From Allomuricauda sp. (GTDB lineage: Bacteria > Bacteroidota > Bacteroidia > Flavobacteriales > Flavobacteriaceae): DNA of 64,000 bases. Positions 55,088 to 64,000 of the stretch are shown in pieces. Within the stretch, counting starts at the first letter, position 1; each line of letters starts with the position of its first letter. The position numbers were made by a program, and so were the translations under genes. The stretch is from assembly GCF_002699205.1 (NCBI RefSeq), contig NZ_PABT01000035.1, positions 186,001 to 250,000 of the forward strand, given 5' to 3'. The notes beneath the pieces were generated by a model. That model ran no database searches and was not told the DNA's origin. It saw only the letters and a program-made list of their open reading frames with translations.

Positions 55088-55780
55088 TTAGATAGGTTCG
55101 TTCAACAGGTCCAAAAACTCTACGGCATTGGCTTCCATTTTATGAACAACTTTATCGGTCCTGTTCACCAAATGGTTGTAACCTATGTAAGCAATAATCC
55201 CCACGACCAGACCTGCGACCGTTGTAGTCATTGCAGTATAGATACCTGAAGCCAAAGACCCCATTTCTGCCTGCCCTCCACTACTTGCCATTTCATGGAA
55301 TGCCAAAATCATACCAATTACGGTTCCCAAGAAACCAATCATGGGAGCGGCACCTGCCACCGTGGCCAAAACACTTACGTTTTTTTCCAGCTTGTACACT
55401 TCTAGGGTACCTGCATTTTCAATGGCCGTATTTATATCGTCCAGAGGTTTTCCTATCCGCGCCACCCCTTTTTCAATGAGTCGGGCAACGGGGGAATCCG
55501 TTTGTGCACACAACAATTTTGCAGCTTCCAATTTTCCGTTCATGACATGGTCACGAATCTGGTTCATGAAATTCTTATCTATTTTGGACGCTGCCTTTAT
55601 GGCAAAAATGCGTTCAAAATAAATGTACATGGCCACAAACAGAAGAACAAAAAGCACCATAATGATAATAATGCTTCCTGTTCCTCCGTTAACTATAAGG
55701 TCTATTACGGACAAGGTCTTTTCTTCGGAAATAGAGGCAGTTGCCTCAACGCCTTCCGTCACTTCTTGAAACATATTCAT
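55088..55780 (-). CDS. exbB: ExbB/TolQ/MotA-family proton channel protein
   Basis: 230 residues: membrane helix IIIIMVLFVLLFVAMYIYFE, a cytoplasmic loop with ARLIEKGVARIGKPLDDINT, then the pair of core helices VAGAAPMIGFLGTVIGMILA and MTTTVAGLVVGIIAYIGYNH that make the proton channel. First gene of exbB-exbD-tonB-folC (9-bp gap to exbD). Confidence 0.93.
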   Translation of the reverse strand: MNMFQEVTEGVEATASISEEKTLSVIDLIVNGGTGSIIIIMVLFVLLFVAMYIYFERIFAIKAASKIDKNFMNQIRDHVMNGKLEAAKLLCAQTDSPVARLIEKGVARIGKPLDDINTAIENAGTLEVYKLEKNVSVLATVAGAAPMIGFLGTVIGMILAFHEMASSGGQAEMGSLASGIYTAMTTTVAGLVVGIIAYIGYNHLVNRTDKVVHKMEANAVEFLDLLNEPI

Positions 55781-55838
55781 ATAAAATCCCCAATTTAAGT
55801 TGCAATTATAACGGAGATTTTTGAACTAAAGTATTTTT

Positions 55839-57224
55839 CTAGAACAAATTTCGCATCACCATAAAACAAACAGCTCCGGCAATGAACCCGATAAGAGCCA
55901 ACCACGATATCTTTTTAAGATACCAGAAGAAGTCAATTTTCTCCATACCCATGGCAACTACCCCAGCTGCCGAACCAATGATCAACATACTTCCTCCCGT
56001 TCCAGCTGAATAAGCAATGAAATGCCATAGCTGATCGTTCATGGGCTCAGAGAACATCCCTAAACTTGCCGCCACCAATGGCACGTTGTCAATAACTGCC
56101 GATCCAACACCGAGCAACAAAATCACCAAATCGGAAACATGGGTATCGGCCATTTCAGTACCCATCAAAGGCATTCCCTGCTTCAATCCTTCTGCAAAAT
56201 TGAAAAGCATGCCCAAAGATTCCAACGCGGCCACCGCCATCAAAATACCCAAGAAGAAAAGTATACTGGGCAACTCGATTTTAGTCAGTGCACTGTGGAC
56301 AGGACTATGATGCGATGCCTCATCACTCTCATGGTCCACATTGGAAATGGAAAACTTTGAACTACTATAGATTTCAGCAAAAGTCGAAACCACCGCCAAA
56401 GAAAGCATCATTCCTACATATGGTGGCAAATGTGTAATTGTTTTAAAAATCGGTACAAAGATGATCGCGGCCAAACCTAGATAGAGCATTTTTGCCCCAA
56501 ATCTGGACTTTAGAGGCTCTTCTTCTTCTGGATCTATCTTTCCCTTGAACGCAGGCAGAAAAGAGGCTATCAAGGAAGGAATGACCATACATAACAATGA
56601 AGGCAAAAGTAAATGCTCAATAAGATTAGCGGTGGTCACTTTTTTTCCAATCCACAACATAGTTGTCGTAACATCACCTATCGGAGACCATGCTCCACCT
56701 GCGTTGGCTGCGATAATTATTAAACCGGCATACCAAAGTCTGACTTCCCTATCCTTAACAATTTTCTGTAGAATGGAAATCAAAACAATTGTTGCAGTAA
56801 GATTATCTATGATAGCGGAAAGTATAAACGCCAAAAATGAAAATATCCATAGAATTTTTTTCTTGCTCCTCGTTTTTACAAAGGATTTAATGGTAGCAAA
56901 CCCATCAAAATAGTCGATGATCTCCACAATGGTCATAGCACCTAAAAGAAACACCAATATCTCAGCAGTTTTTCCCAAATGGTGCAACAAGGTTTCCTCT
57001 AAAAGCTCCATTTTTTCGCCATGGCCAAAAGTGCTGAAATTTTCCAACAAATGGTGTTCCCCTGAATCGAACCATGTAGAAAACCCATCTATCCCAAATG
57101 ACATAAGGGCCCACATAACGGCCATCATGGCCAAAGCGGGAATAAGTTTATCTATTTTTAGGTTATGCTCTAGGGTAATTGCCAAGTATCCAATTACAAA
57201 AATGACAACTAAAAGGGTTTCCAT
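55839..57224 (-). CDS. nhaD: NhaD-type sodium/proton antiporter
   Basis: 461-residue integral membrane protein with 10-12 helices. The family hallmark NAGGAWSPIGDVTTTMLWIG is present near 170-190, with other conserved stretches FILSAIIDNLTATIVLISIL and GVGSAVIDNVPLVAASLGMF. Exports Na+ (or Li+) in exchange for protons, helpful in a marine or alkaline setting. Single gene, divergent from the acyl-CoA dehydrogenase; about 240 bp of shared upstream DNA. Confidence 0.92.
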   Translation of the reverse strand: METLLVVIFVIGYLAITLEHNLKIDKLIPALAMMAVMWALMSFGIDGFSTWFDSGEHHLLENFSTFGHGEKMELLEETLLHHLGKTAEILVFLLGAMTIVEIIDYFDGFATIKSFVKTRSKKKILWIFSFLAFILSAIIDNLTATIVLISILQKIVKDREVRLWYAGLIIIAANAGGAWSPIGDVTTTMLWIGKKVTTANLIEHLLLPSLLCMVIPSLIASFLPAFKGKIDPEEEEPLKSRFGAKMLYLGLAAIIFVPIFKTITHLPPYVGMMLSLAVVSTFAEIYSSSKFSISNVDHESDEASHHSPVHSALTKIELPSILFFLGILMAVAALESLGMLFNFAEGLKQGMPLMGTEMADTHVSDLVILLLGVGSAVIDNVPLVAASLGMFSEPMNDQLWHFIAYSAGTGGSMLIIGSAAGVVAMGMEKIDFFWYLKKISWLALIGFIAGAVCFMVMRNLF

Positions 57225-57397
57225 GTTAAGTTTGGTTTAATTAAGGAATAATTTTAATTGAGTAGTTATCTGAGTTGCTAAAGATATTCAAAATGAATAT
57301 TTCCGCATAATCTTATTGGCATAAAAATATGTAAAAGGGAAAAAGATACTTTTAAATATATCGTTAAAAATTCAATCATTCTCATTTGTTTTGCTGT

Positions 57398-57432
57398 TTT
57401 GGTAAAAAAATAATATTCAAAAGCTATATTTG
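57398..57432 (+). promoter_or_regulatory. Housekeeping-type promoter of the acyl-CoA dehydrogenase gene
   Basis: TTTG (57398-57401), a 23-bp spacer, then TATATTTG (57425-57432), matching TAnnTTTG exactly. The spacer is a few bases long compared with the common 19-21. It ends 29 bp before the ATG. Confidence 0.5.
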
Positions 57433-57461
57433 TAGATAGTTTTTAAATATTATTCAGTTTT

Positions 57462-58604
57462 ATGGATTTTACACTTTCCGAAGAGCAGCTAATGATTCAA
57501 CAAGCGGCAAGAGATTTTGCCCAAAATGAACTTTTACCTGGAGTGATTGAGCGTGACGAAACCCAACAATTTCCAAACGACCTGGTCAGCAAAATGGGAG
57601 AACTTGGTTTTATGGGGATGATGGTTGACGAAAAATATGGTGGAAGTGGTTTGGGAACCCTATCCTACGTATTGGCCATGGAAGAATTGTCCAAAATTGA
57701 TGCTTCCGCTTCAGTGATGGTTTCCGTAAACAACTCTTTGGTATGCTGGGGACTGGAAACCTATGGAACCGAAGAGCAAAAACAAAAGTATTTGACCCGA
57801 TTGGCATCCGGAGAAATTCTTGGTGCTTTCTGTTTGTCCGAGCCAGAGGCCGGAAGCGATGCTACTTCCCAAAAAACCACCGCAATCGACAAAGGCGACC
57901 ACTACTTGCTAAACGGGACAAAAAATTGGATCACCAACGGAGGCAGGGCCGAAGTGTACCTAGTAATAGCCCAAACAGACAAGGACAAGGGACATCGCGG
58001 GATAAATGCCCTGATTGTTGAAAAGGGCATGGAAGGTTTTGAGATAGGACCCAAAGAAAATAAGTTGGGCATAAGGGGAAGCGATACGCACTCTTTGCTG
58101 TTCAACGATGTAAAGGTGCCCAAAGAGAACCGTATCGGTGAAGATGGTTTTGGGTTTAAGTTTGCCATGAAAACCTTGGCCGGGGGTAGAATTGGCATCG
58201 CTGCACAAGCTCTGGGCATTGCTGCAGGAGCTTACGAATTGGCGCTGCAGTATTCCAAACAGCGAAAAGCTTTTGGCACGGAAATTTCCAACCACCAGGC
58301 CATTGCATTCAAACTGGCCGATATGCATACAAAAATCCAAGCAGCCCGTCATTTGGTCTATCAAGCAGCATGCGACAAGGATTCCGGCAAAGATTACAGC
58401 CTTTCCGGCGCCATGGCCAAATTATATGCTTCAGAGGTTGCCATGGAAACTGCAATTGAAGCGGTACAGATTCATGGAGGCAATGGATATGTAAAAGAAT
58501 ACCATGTAGAGCGATTGATGAGGGACGCTAAAATCACCCAAATTTATGAAGGCACTTCCGAAATTCAGAAAATTGTTATTTCAAGAGGCATTCTTCAAGA
58601 CTAA
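57462..58604 (+). CDS. Acyl-CoA dehydrogenase
   Basis: 380-residue FAD enzyme that oxidises acyl-CoA to the trans-2-enoyl-CoA (beta-oxidation or branched amino-acid breakdown). Family blocks: MDFTLSEEQLMIQQAARDFA, FCLSEPEAGSDATSQKTTA (FAD/substrate contact), LNGTKNWITNGGRA, RKAFGTEISNHQAIAFKLAD and, with the likely catalytic Glu363, QIYEGTSEIQ. Length and motif place it with the short/branched-chain members. Single gene with promoter before and terminator after. Confidence 0.94.
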   Translation: MDFTLSEEQLMIQQAARDFAQNELLPGVIERDETQQFPNDLVSKMGELGFMGMMVDEKYGGSGLGTLSYVLAMEELSKIDASASVMVSVNNSLVCWGLETYGTEEQKQKYLTRLASGEILGAFCLSEPEAGSDATSQKTTAIDKGDHYLLNGTKNWITNGGRAEVYLVIAQTDKDKGHRGINALIVEKGMEGFEIGPKENKLGIRGSDTHSLLFNDVKVPKENRIGEDGFGFKFAMKTLAGGRIGIAAQALGIAAGAYELALQYSKQRKAFGTEISNHQAIAFKLADMHTKIQAARHLVYQAACDKDSGKDYSLSGAMAKLYASEVAMETAIEAVQIHGGNGYVKEYHVERLMRDAKITQIYEGTSEIQKIVISRGILQD

Positions 58605-58612
58605 ATAAACAC

Positions 58613-58635
58613 ACCCCCTCTCAAAAAGAGGGGGT
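58613..58635 (+). terminator. Terminator after the acyl-CoA dehydrogenase gene
   Basis: Nine-bp perfect stem ACCCCCTCT/AGAGGGGGT around a 5-base loop (CAAAA), 9 bp past the stop, followed by TCATTTTCC. The remainder of 58636-58889 has no gene. Confidence 0.7.
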
Positions 58636-58889
58636 TCATTTTCCAATACAGCATTTCACTGGACAAATACCCTAACTTTTACCAAGACACACATCACAAA
58701 CGCCCTCATATTATCAGGGACACTCTGTACAATACCGGGAAGAGGTGGTTATATACACTCATTTTTGAGATAATGATAATTTGCCATTCCATAAATTTTC
58801 AAATTGAATATTTTTCAATACTTAATTCACTACGTTAATTATTTGTAATCAAATCATTAAAAACCTTACGTTTTATTCATCTATTTTGA

Positions 58890-58897
58890 TATTTTTG
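58890..58897 (+). promoter_or_regulatory. -7 box TATTTTTG of gltB
   Basis: TATTTTTG matches TAnnTTTG, 16 bp before the gltB ATG; no convincing -33 element at the usual distance. Confidence 0.35.
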
Positions 58898-58913
58898 AAG
58901 AAATACGCCAACG

Positions 58914-61900
58914 ATGAGATTGAAAAAACAAGGTTTATACTTACCAGAATTTGAGCACGATAACTGTGGAGCAGGTTTCATCTGTAGCCTAAAAGGAATA
59001 AAATCCAATGATATCATACACAAGGCCCTTGAAATCCTTGACAAATTGGAACATAGAGGTGCCGTAAGTGCCGATGGTAAAACAGGTGATGGTGCAGGAA
59101 TATTAATTGATATCCCCCATGACTTTTTTGTTGACACCTGTACATTTGATCTACCAAAAGCAGGAGACTATGCCGTTGGGAATGTGTTTCTACCTCAAAA
59201 AGAGAACCAACGGGATTTCTGTATTAAGGTTCTGGAAGAAAATATAAAAAAACAAGGTCTTGAGTTATTGGGTTGGCGCCATGTTCCCGTTAACCGTTCC
59301 GTTCCAGGAAGGATAGCCTCGGAAACCGAACCCTACGTAATGCAGGTCTTCATTGCCAAAGGAGAGGCATTGGACGATTTTCAGTTTAATCTCAAACTCT
59401 TCATTGCACGTAAAATTACCGAGCACGCCATAATTGAAAGCAAACTATCGGAAAGTGATTTTTTTTACCTACCAAGTCTTTCCACCAAAATCATCATCTT
59501 CAAAGGATTATTGGTTCCCAAAGATATCAGTAGATATTACGAAGACCTCTTGGATCCGAGAGTGGTTACCCGATTGGCATTGGTGCACCAAAGATTCTCC
59601 ACCAATACATTCCCCACATGGGATTTGGCACAACCTTTTAGGTATATGTGCCACAACGGGGAAATAAACACATTAAGAGGCAATGTTTCGCGTATGCGAT
59701 CACGGGAAGAACTGATGGAAAGTGATTGGTTTGGTGAGGATATCAAAAAAATACTTCCCATCGTATTGCCCGCAAAATCGGATTCAGCCAGCATGGACAT
59801 GGTAGTTGAACTATTATTGATGACCGGTCGCTCACTACCTGAGGTAATGATGATGTTAGTACCCGAAGCTTGGGAAAAAAACCCGGACATGTCCGAATCC
59901 AAAAGAGCCTTTTACGAGTACAATTCCTGCCTAATGGAACCATGGGACGGACCTGCTTCCATACCGTTTACGGACGGGAACTATATTGGTGCCGTATTGG
60001 ATAGGAACGGTCTGCGCCCTTCAAGATATTCCGTAACCAAGCAAGGTTATGTGATCATGTCTTCAGAAACCGGGGTTGTGGAACTGGAACCAGAGGACAT
60101 TGAATTTCATGGAAGACTGGAGCCGGGAAAAATGTTCTTGGTGAACATGGAAGAAGGTAGGATTATAAACGATGAAGAAATCAAGGAGCACATTGCCAAA
60201 AAGCGCCCTTATCAAAAATGGCTGAAGAAGAACTTGGTACATTTAAAGGACATCCCTTATAATGATTGTCCCGTTTTCTTTGGTGAATTTCCATTGAAAA
60301 CCAGAAGAACCGCCTTTGGATACACCCAAGAGGATATCAATACCATTATAATGCCCATGGCACAAAACGGGAAAGAACCCATTGGTTCCATGGGGTCCGA
60401 TACGCCTATTGCAGTACTATCGGAACGGCCACAATTAATATATAACTACTTTAAACAACTTTTCGCCCAGGTAACCAATCCACCATTGGACGGTATTCGA
60501 GAAGAATTGATCACAGACATCAGTCTTACACTTGGGAGCGACCACAACATTTTTGATATTTCGGAGCTGCACTGTCGAAAACTAAAAATCCAAAATCCGG
60601 TGATTTCAAAAGAGGATTTGGACAAAATCAAAAATTATGATGCCAGCCCGGATTATAAAGTGGTCTCGATTTCCATGCTCTATGAAATAAACAAAGGTCA
60701 CAATGGGTTGGAGGAAGCATTGGACAGTATTCTGGAACAAGCATCCAATGCCATTGACGAGGGGGCCAATATCATCATCTTATCAGATAGAATGATAAGC
60801 ACCGAAATGGCACCTATCCCAGCACTCTTGGCATGTTCTTATGTGAACAGTGGACTTAGAAAGTTAGGAAAACGCTCCAAACTGAGCATAATCATAGAAT
60901 CTGCGGAGCCAAGGGAAGTTCATCATTTCGCCCTTTTATTTGGTTTTGGGGCCAGTGCCATCAACCCATATTTGGTAAATGAAATCATTGGTGAGCAAAT
61001 CGAGGAGAACAACATTACGGATTACACCTTCGAAGAAGCGGTCAAAAATTACAATAAAGCCATTGGAAAAGGTATACTGAAAGTAATGAACAAAATTGGG
61101 ATATCCACGCTTAATTCCTACCGTGGATCACAATTGTTCGAGTGTATCGGTATCAAAACTACCGTGGTCGACAAATATTTCCCCAACACCCCTACCAGAA
61201 TTCAAGGAATAGGACTGTACGAAATAGAAAAAGAAATAACCAAACGCCATAAAAAAGCATTCCTATCAAAGGAAATAGCCGCTAATCTGGATATAGAGGT
61301 CGGCGGAGAGTACCGATGGCGAAGAAATGGCGAAAAGCACATGTTCAATCCATTAAGTGTCGCCATGCTTCAAAAATCGGTACGCAATAACGAGCCGGAA
61401 ACCTATAAAGAGTATTCCAAATTGGTCAACGAGCAATCCAAGCACTTAATGACCATCCGCGGACTGTTCGAATTTTCGAACTATGACCCCATTCCCATCG
61501 AAGAAGTTGAACCTTGGACAGAAATTGTAAAAAGGTTCAAAACTGGGGCCATGTCCTACGGAAGCATCAGTAAGGAAGCCCACGAAAATCTTGCGATTGC
61601 GATGAACCGAATTGGAGGAAAGAGCAATTCAGGTGAAGGTGGAGAGGATTCGGCTCGTTTTTATAAAAGTCAAACCGGTGATTGGAAAAACAGTGCCATA
61701 AAGCAGGTTGCATCTGGTAGGTTTGGGGTCACTTCCAACTATCTGACCAGTGCGAAAGAAATACAAATTAAAATGGCACAAGGTGCAAAACCGGGGGAAG
61801 GTGGCCAATTACCAGGTCCAAAAGTAAATCCAGCCATTGCAAAAACAAGGAATTCGACCCCCTACGTTGGTCTGATCTCCCCTCCTCCCCACCACGACAT

Positions 61901-63419
61901 TTATTCCATCGAGGATTTATCCCAGTTGATATACGACTTGAAGTCTGCAAATAGGGAAGCCCGGATAAACGTGAAATTGGTTTCGGAAGTCGGTGTTGGA
62001 ACGGTAGCTGCAGGTGTTGCCAAGGCAAAGGCGGATGTCATTTTGATATCCGGATTTGATGGAGGTACGGGGGCATCCCCCTTGACCTCATTAAAACACG
62101 CAGGTTTACCATGGGAACTCGGAATAGCCGAAGCCCAACAAACTCTGGTGCTGAACAATTTAAGAAACCGTGTGACACTGGAATGCGACGGACAATTGAA
62201 AACCGGTCGCGATGTTGCTATTGCCTGTCTTTTAGGGGCAGAGGAATTCGGTTTTGCCACCGCACCACTTGTGGCATCCGGTTGTGTCATGATGAGGGTT
62301 TGTCACCTGAACACCTGCCCTGTTGGTATAGCCACACAAAATCCAGAACTACGTAAAAAGTTTGAAGGAAAACCGGAGCACGTGGTCAATTATATGTATT
62401 TCGTAGCACAAGAGCTTCGCGAGATTATGGCCAAACTTGGTTTCAGAACTATAGACGAAATGGTTGGACAGGTTCAAAAATTGGACAGAAAAAAGGCCAT
62501 TGAACACTATAAAGCAGCAGGCATCGACCTAAGCCCGATTTTGTATCAAATTGATGTGCCGGAAGGAACCAAATTACATAACACCGAAAAACAATATCAC
62601 GAAATAGACAAATCCATTGAATTTGAAATTATTGGAAAGGCACACCCTGCACTGTTCCGAAAAGAGAAAACCACTTTGGATTTCCCGATCCATAATACGG
62701 ATAGGGCCGTAGGAGCAATCATCAGCAACGAAATTTCAAAAATTTATGGGGCAGAAGGATTACCGGAAAATACACTAAGGTTGAATTTTACAGGTTCCGC
62801 TGGCCAAAGTTTTGGGGCCTTTGCCACAAAAGGACTTACCATGGTAGTCAATGGAAACACCAATGATTATCTTGGAAAGGGATTGTCCGGGGCAAAATTG
62901 GTCATTAAAGTACCGTTTAAATCCACCATAAAACCGGAAGACAACATTATCACGGGAAATGTCACCTTATATGGCGCCACTTCCGGTGAAGCATATATCA
63001 ACGGTAAGGCGGGAGAGCGTTTCTGCGTTAGAAACTCTGGGGCCAAAGCCGTGGTGGAAGGTATTGGTGACCATGGTTGTGAATACATGACAGGAGGAGT
63101 TGCCGTGATACTTGGTGCCGTAGGCAGGAATTTTGGAGCCGGTATGAGTGGAGGAATAGCCTATGTCTACGACAAAGACAACACATTTAAACAAAACTGC
63201 AACGGAGAGGCATTGAACCTTCTCCCAGTTGAAGAGGATAAGGACATCAAAGAATTAAAAGGTTTGATTGAGAATCACTACAACGCAACTTTAAGTCCTT
63301 TGGCACAAAGTATTCTTGAAAATTGGGAGAAATGTCTACCCAAGTTCATAAAGGTATTCCCTGAAGAATATCGTCAAGCTCTTATTAGATTAGAAGAAGA
63401 AAAAATGCAAACCTTATAA
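58914..63419 (+). CDS. gltB: Glutamate synthase large (alpha) subunit
   Basis: 1501 residues, the full length of the bacterial large subunit. It transfers the amide nitrogen of glutamine to 2-oxoglutarate, giving two glutamates. The class II amidotransferase domain starts near Cys18 ([15 protein letters not shown]); the first 17 residues would be the removed propeptide. Central domain in the middle, the FMN-binding synthase domain from about 880 ([40 protein letters not shown]) with the 3Fe-4S cysteines in [15 protein letters not shown], and a C-terminal beta-helix. Operon with gltD, 8 bp downstream. Confidence 0.97.
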   Translation: MRLKKQGLYLPEFEHDNCGAGFICSLKGIKSNDIIHKALEILDKLEHRGAVSADGKTGDGAGILIDIPHDFFVDTCTFDLPKAGDYAVGNVFLPQKENQRDFCIKVLEENIKKQGLELLGWRHVPVNRSVPGRIASETEPYVMQVFIAKGEALDDFQFNLKLFIARKITEHAIIESKLSESDFFYLPSLSTKIIIFKGLLVPKDISRYYEDLLDPRVVTRLALVHQRFSTNTFPTWDLAQPFRYMCHNGEINTLRGNVSRMRSREELMESDWFGEDIKKILPIVLPAKSDSASMDMVVELLLMTGRSLPEVMMMLVPEAWEKNPDMSESKRAFYEYNSCLMEPWDGPASIPFTDGNYIGAVLDRNGLRPSRYSVTKQGYVIMSSETGVVELEPEDIEFHGRLEPGKMFLVNMEEGRIINDEEIKEHIAKKRPYQKWLKKNLVHLKDIPYNDCPVFFGEFPLKTRRTAFGYTQEDINTIIMPMAQNGKEPIGSMGSDTPIAVLSERPQLIYNYFKQLFAQVTNPPLDGIREELITDISLTLGSDHNIFDISELHCRKLKIQNPVISKEDLDKIKNYDASPDYKVVSISMLYEINKGHNGLEEALDSILEQASNAIDEGANIIILSDRMISTEMAPIPALLACSYVNSGLRKLGKRSKLSIIIESAEPREVHHFALLFGFGASAINPYLVNEIIGEQIEENNITDYTFEEAVKNYNKAIGKGILKVMNKIGISTLNSYRGSQLFECIGIKTTVVDKYFPNTPTRIQGIGLYEIEKEITKRHKKAFLSKEIAANLDIEVGGEYRWRRNGEKHMFNPLSVAMLQKSVRNNEPETYKEYSKLVNEQSKHLMTIRGLFEFSNYDPIPIEEVEPWTEIVKRFKTGAMSYGSISKEAHENLAIAMNRIGGKSNSGEGGEDSARFYKSQTGDWKNSAIKQVASGRFGVTSNYLTSAKEIQIKMAQGAKPGEGGQLPGPKVNPAIAKTRNSTPYVGLISPPPHHDIYSIEDLSQLIYDLKSANREARINVKLVSEVGVGTVAAGVAKAKADVILISGFDGGTGASPLTSLKHAGLPWELGIAEAQQTLVLNNLRNRVTLECDGQLKTGRDVAIACLLGAEEFGFATAPLVASGCVMMRVCHLNTCPVGIATQNPELRKKFEGKPEHVVNYMYFVAQELREIMAKLGFRTIDEMVGQVQKLDRKKAIEHYKAAGIDLSPILYQIDVPEGTKLHNTEKQYHEIDKSIEFEIIGKAHPALFRKEKTTLDFPIHNTDRAVGAIISNEISKIYGAEGLPENTLRLNFTGSAGQSFGAFATKGLTMVVNGNTNDYLGKGLSGAKLVIKVPFKSTIKPEDNIITGNVTLYGATSGEAYINGKAGERFCVRNSGAKAVVEGIGDHGCEYMTGGVAVILGAVGRNFGAGMSGGIAYVYDKDNTFKQNCNGEALNLLPVEEDKDIKELKGLIENHYNATLSPLAQSILENWEKCLPKFIKVFPEEYRQALIRLEEEKMQTL

Positions 63420-63427
63420 TTTGAGAC

Positions 63428-64000
63428 ATGGGAAAGATTACAGGATTTTTGGAATTTGACAGAAAGAACGAAGCTTATGCCCCTGTCAAAGAACGTATCA
63501 AAAACTATAAGGAGTTCACCAAACCCTTAAAAGAAAGTGAATTAAAAAACCAAGGAGCTCGCTGCATGGACTGTGGTATCCCTTTCTGTCACAGTGGTTG
63601 TCCGTTGGGCAATTTAATTCCCGATTTTAACGATGCGGTCTACAAAGGAAAATGGAAAAAAGCGGCCGAGATTCTTCATTCCACCAATAATTTCCCTGAA
63701 TTCACAGGTAGATTGTGCCCTGCCCCCTGCGAAGAAGCTTGCGTATTGGGAATAAATGAAGACCCGGTATCCATCGAGAATATCGAAAAAAATATTGTGG
63801 AAACCGCTTTTAAGAATGGTTGGATTCAACCAGAGCCCCCTTTAATCCGAACTGATAAAAAGGTTGCTATAGTAGGTTCAGGACCCGCTGGTTTGGCCGC
63901 TGCCCAACAACTCAATAGAGCGGGACATACGGTAACCGTCTTCGAAAGAGACGAAAAACCAGGAGGGCTTTTACGATACGGTATTCCAGACTTTAAAATG
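63428..64000 (+). CDS. gltD: Glutamate synthase small (beta) subunit, 3' end outside window
   Basis: The first 191 codons are visible. The N-terminal Fe-S part has [20 protein letters not shown] and [14 protein letters not shown]; the FAD-binding motif follows ([20 protein letters not shown]). It feeds electrons from NAD(P)H to the large subunit. The start is the ATG at 63428, 8 bp after the gltB stop. Confidence 0.95.
   Translation, partial: MGKITGFLEFDRKNEAYAPVKERIKNYKEFTKPLKESELKNQGARCMDCGIPFCHSGCPLGNLIPDFNDAVYKGKWKKAAEILHSTNNFPEFTGRLCPAPCEEACVLGINEDPVSIENIEKNIVETAFKNGWIQPEPPLIRTDKKVAIVGSGPAGLAAAQQLNRAGHTVTVFERDEKPGGLLRYGIPDFKM

Overview
The window reads as chromosome from a member of the Bacteroidota, most likely a marine Flavobacteriaceae. 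Supporting signs are SusC/SusD pairs, FecR/ECF-sigma signalling, a type IX secretion sorting domain, a DUF4270 lipoprotein, a BfmA/BtgA mobilisation protein, an IntDOT-like integrase, TAnnTTTG-type -7 promoter boxes and the absence of obvious Shine-Dalgarno sequences. The genus is inference; no rRNA gene is present.

Layout. 1-7103 (minus) is a SusD/SusC uptake pair behind a membrane-bound beta-propeller/LuxR-HTH regulator. 7424-22818 (plus) is a nutrient-acquisition block: glutaminase, ECF sigma factor, M14 carboxypeptidase, FecR anti-sigma, STN-containing SusC, SusD, LamG lipoprotein, secreted C10 (streptopain-like) protease with LamG and T9SS domains, and an FN3-like lipoprotein. Three of these transcription units (glutaminase, M14, FecR) share a bipartite upstream motif, AACATT-N9-GTACA, which marks a probable common regulon. 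I read the block as a protein/peptide/glutamine utilisation locus. 22838-27931 holds a short-chain-dehydrogenase remnant, a GT4 glycosyltransferase with a glycogen-debranching-like enzyme, and a serine hydrolase. 28009-31288 holds a lipoprotein, an exported endonuclease/exonuclease/phosphatase-fold protein and a tight three-gene operon: Cas2-like/SinR-family protein, HsdR-N-like PD-(D/E)xK protein and a small Cys/His exported protein. 31602-36508 holds a TPR histidine kinase/response regulator pair, a tiny lipoprotein and hypothetical proteins.

36974-46463 is an integrated mobile element at the 3' end of a tRNA-Val(UAC) gene, bounded by an identical 23-bp direct repeat. It carries an IntDOT-like integrase, a BfmA/BtgA mobilisation protein without a visible relaxase, a GC-rich double inverted repeat (possible oriT) and a heavy-metal RND efflux operon that includes two small histidine-rich proteins. 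Just outside the left repeat is a wrecked second integrase with the same flanking hairpin, so elements have integrated at this tRNA more than once.

46603-57224 is core-like: a DUF4270 lipoprotein with an outer-membrane protein, divergent from a Kelch protein/DUF4907/LytS-LytR operon; then folC-tonB-exbD-exbB and the NhaD antiporter. The right end holds an acyl-CoA dehydrogenase and gltB with the start of gltD (glutamate synthase), which runs off the window. The first gene (SusD) is also cut by the window edge.
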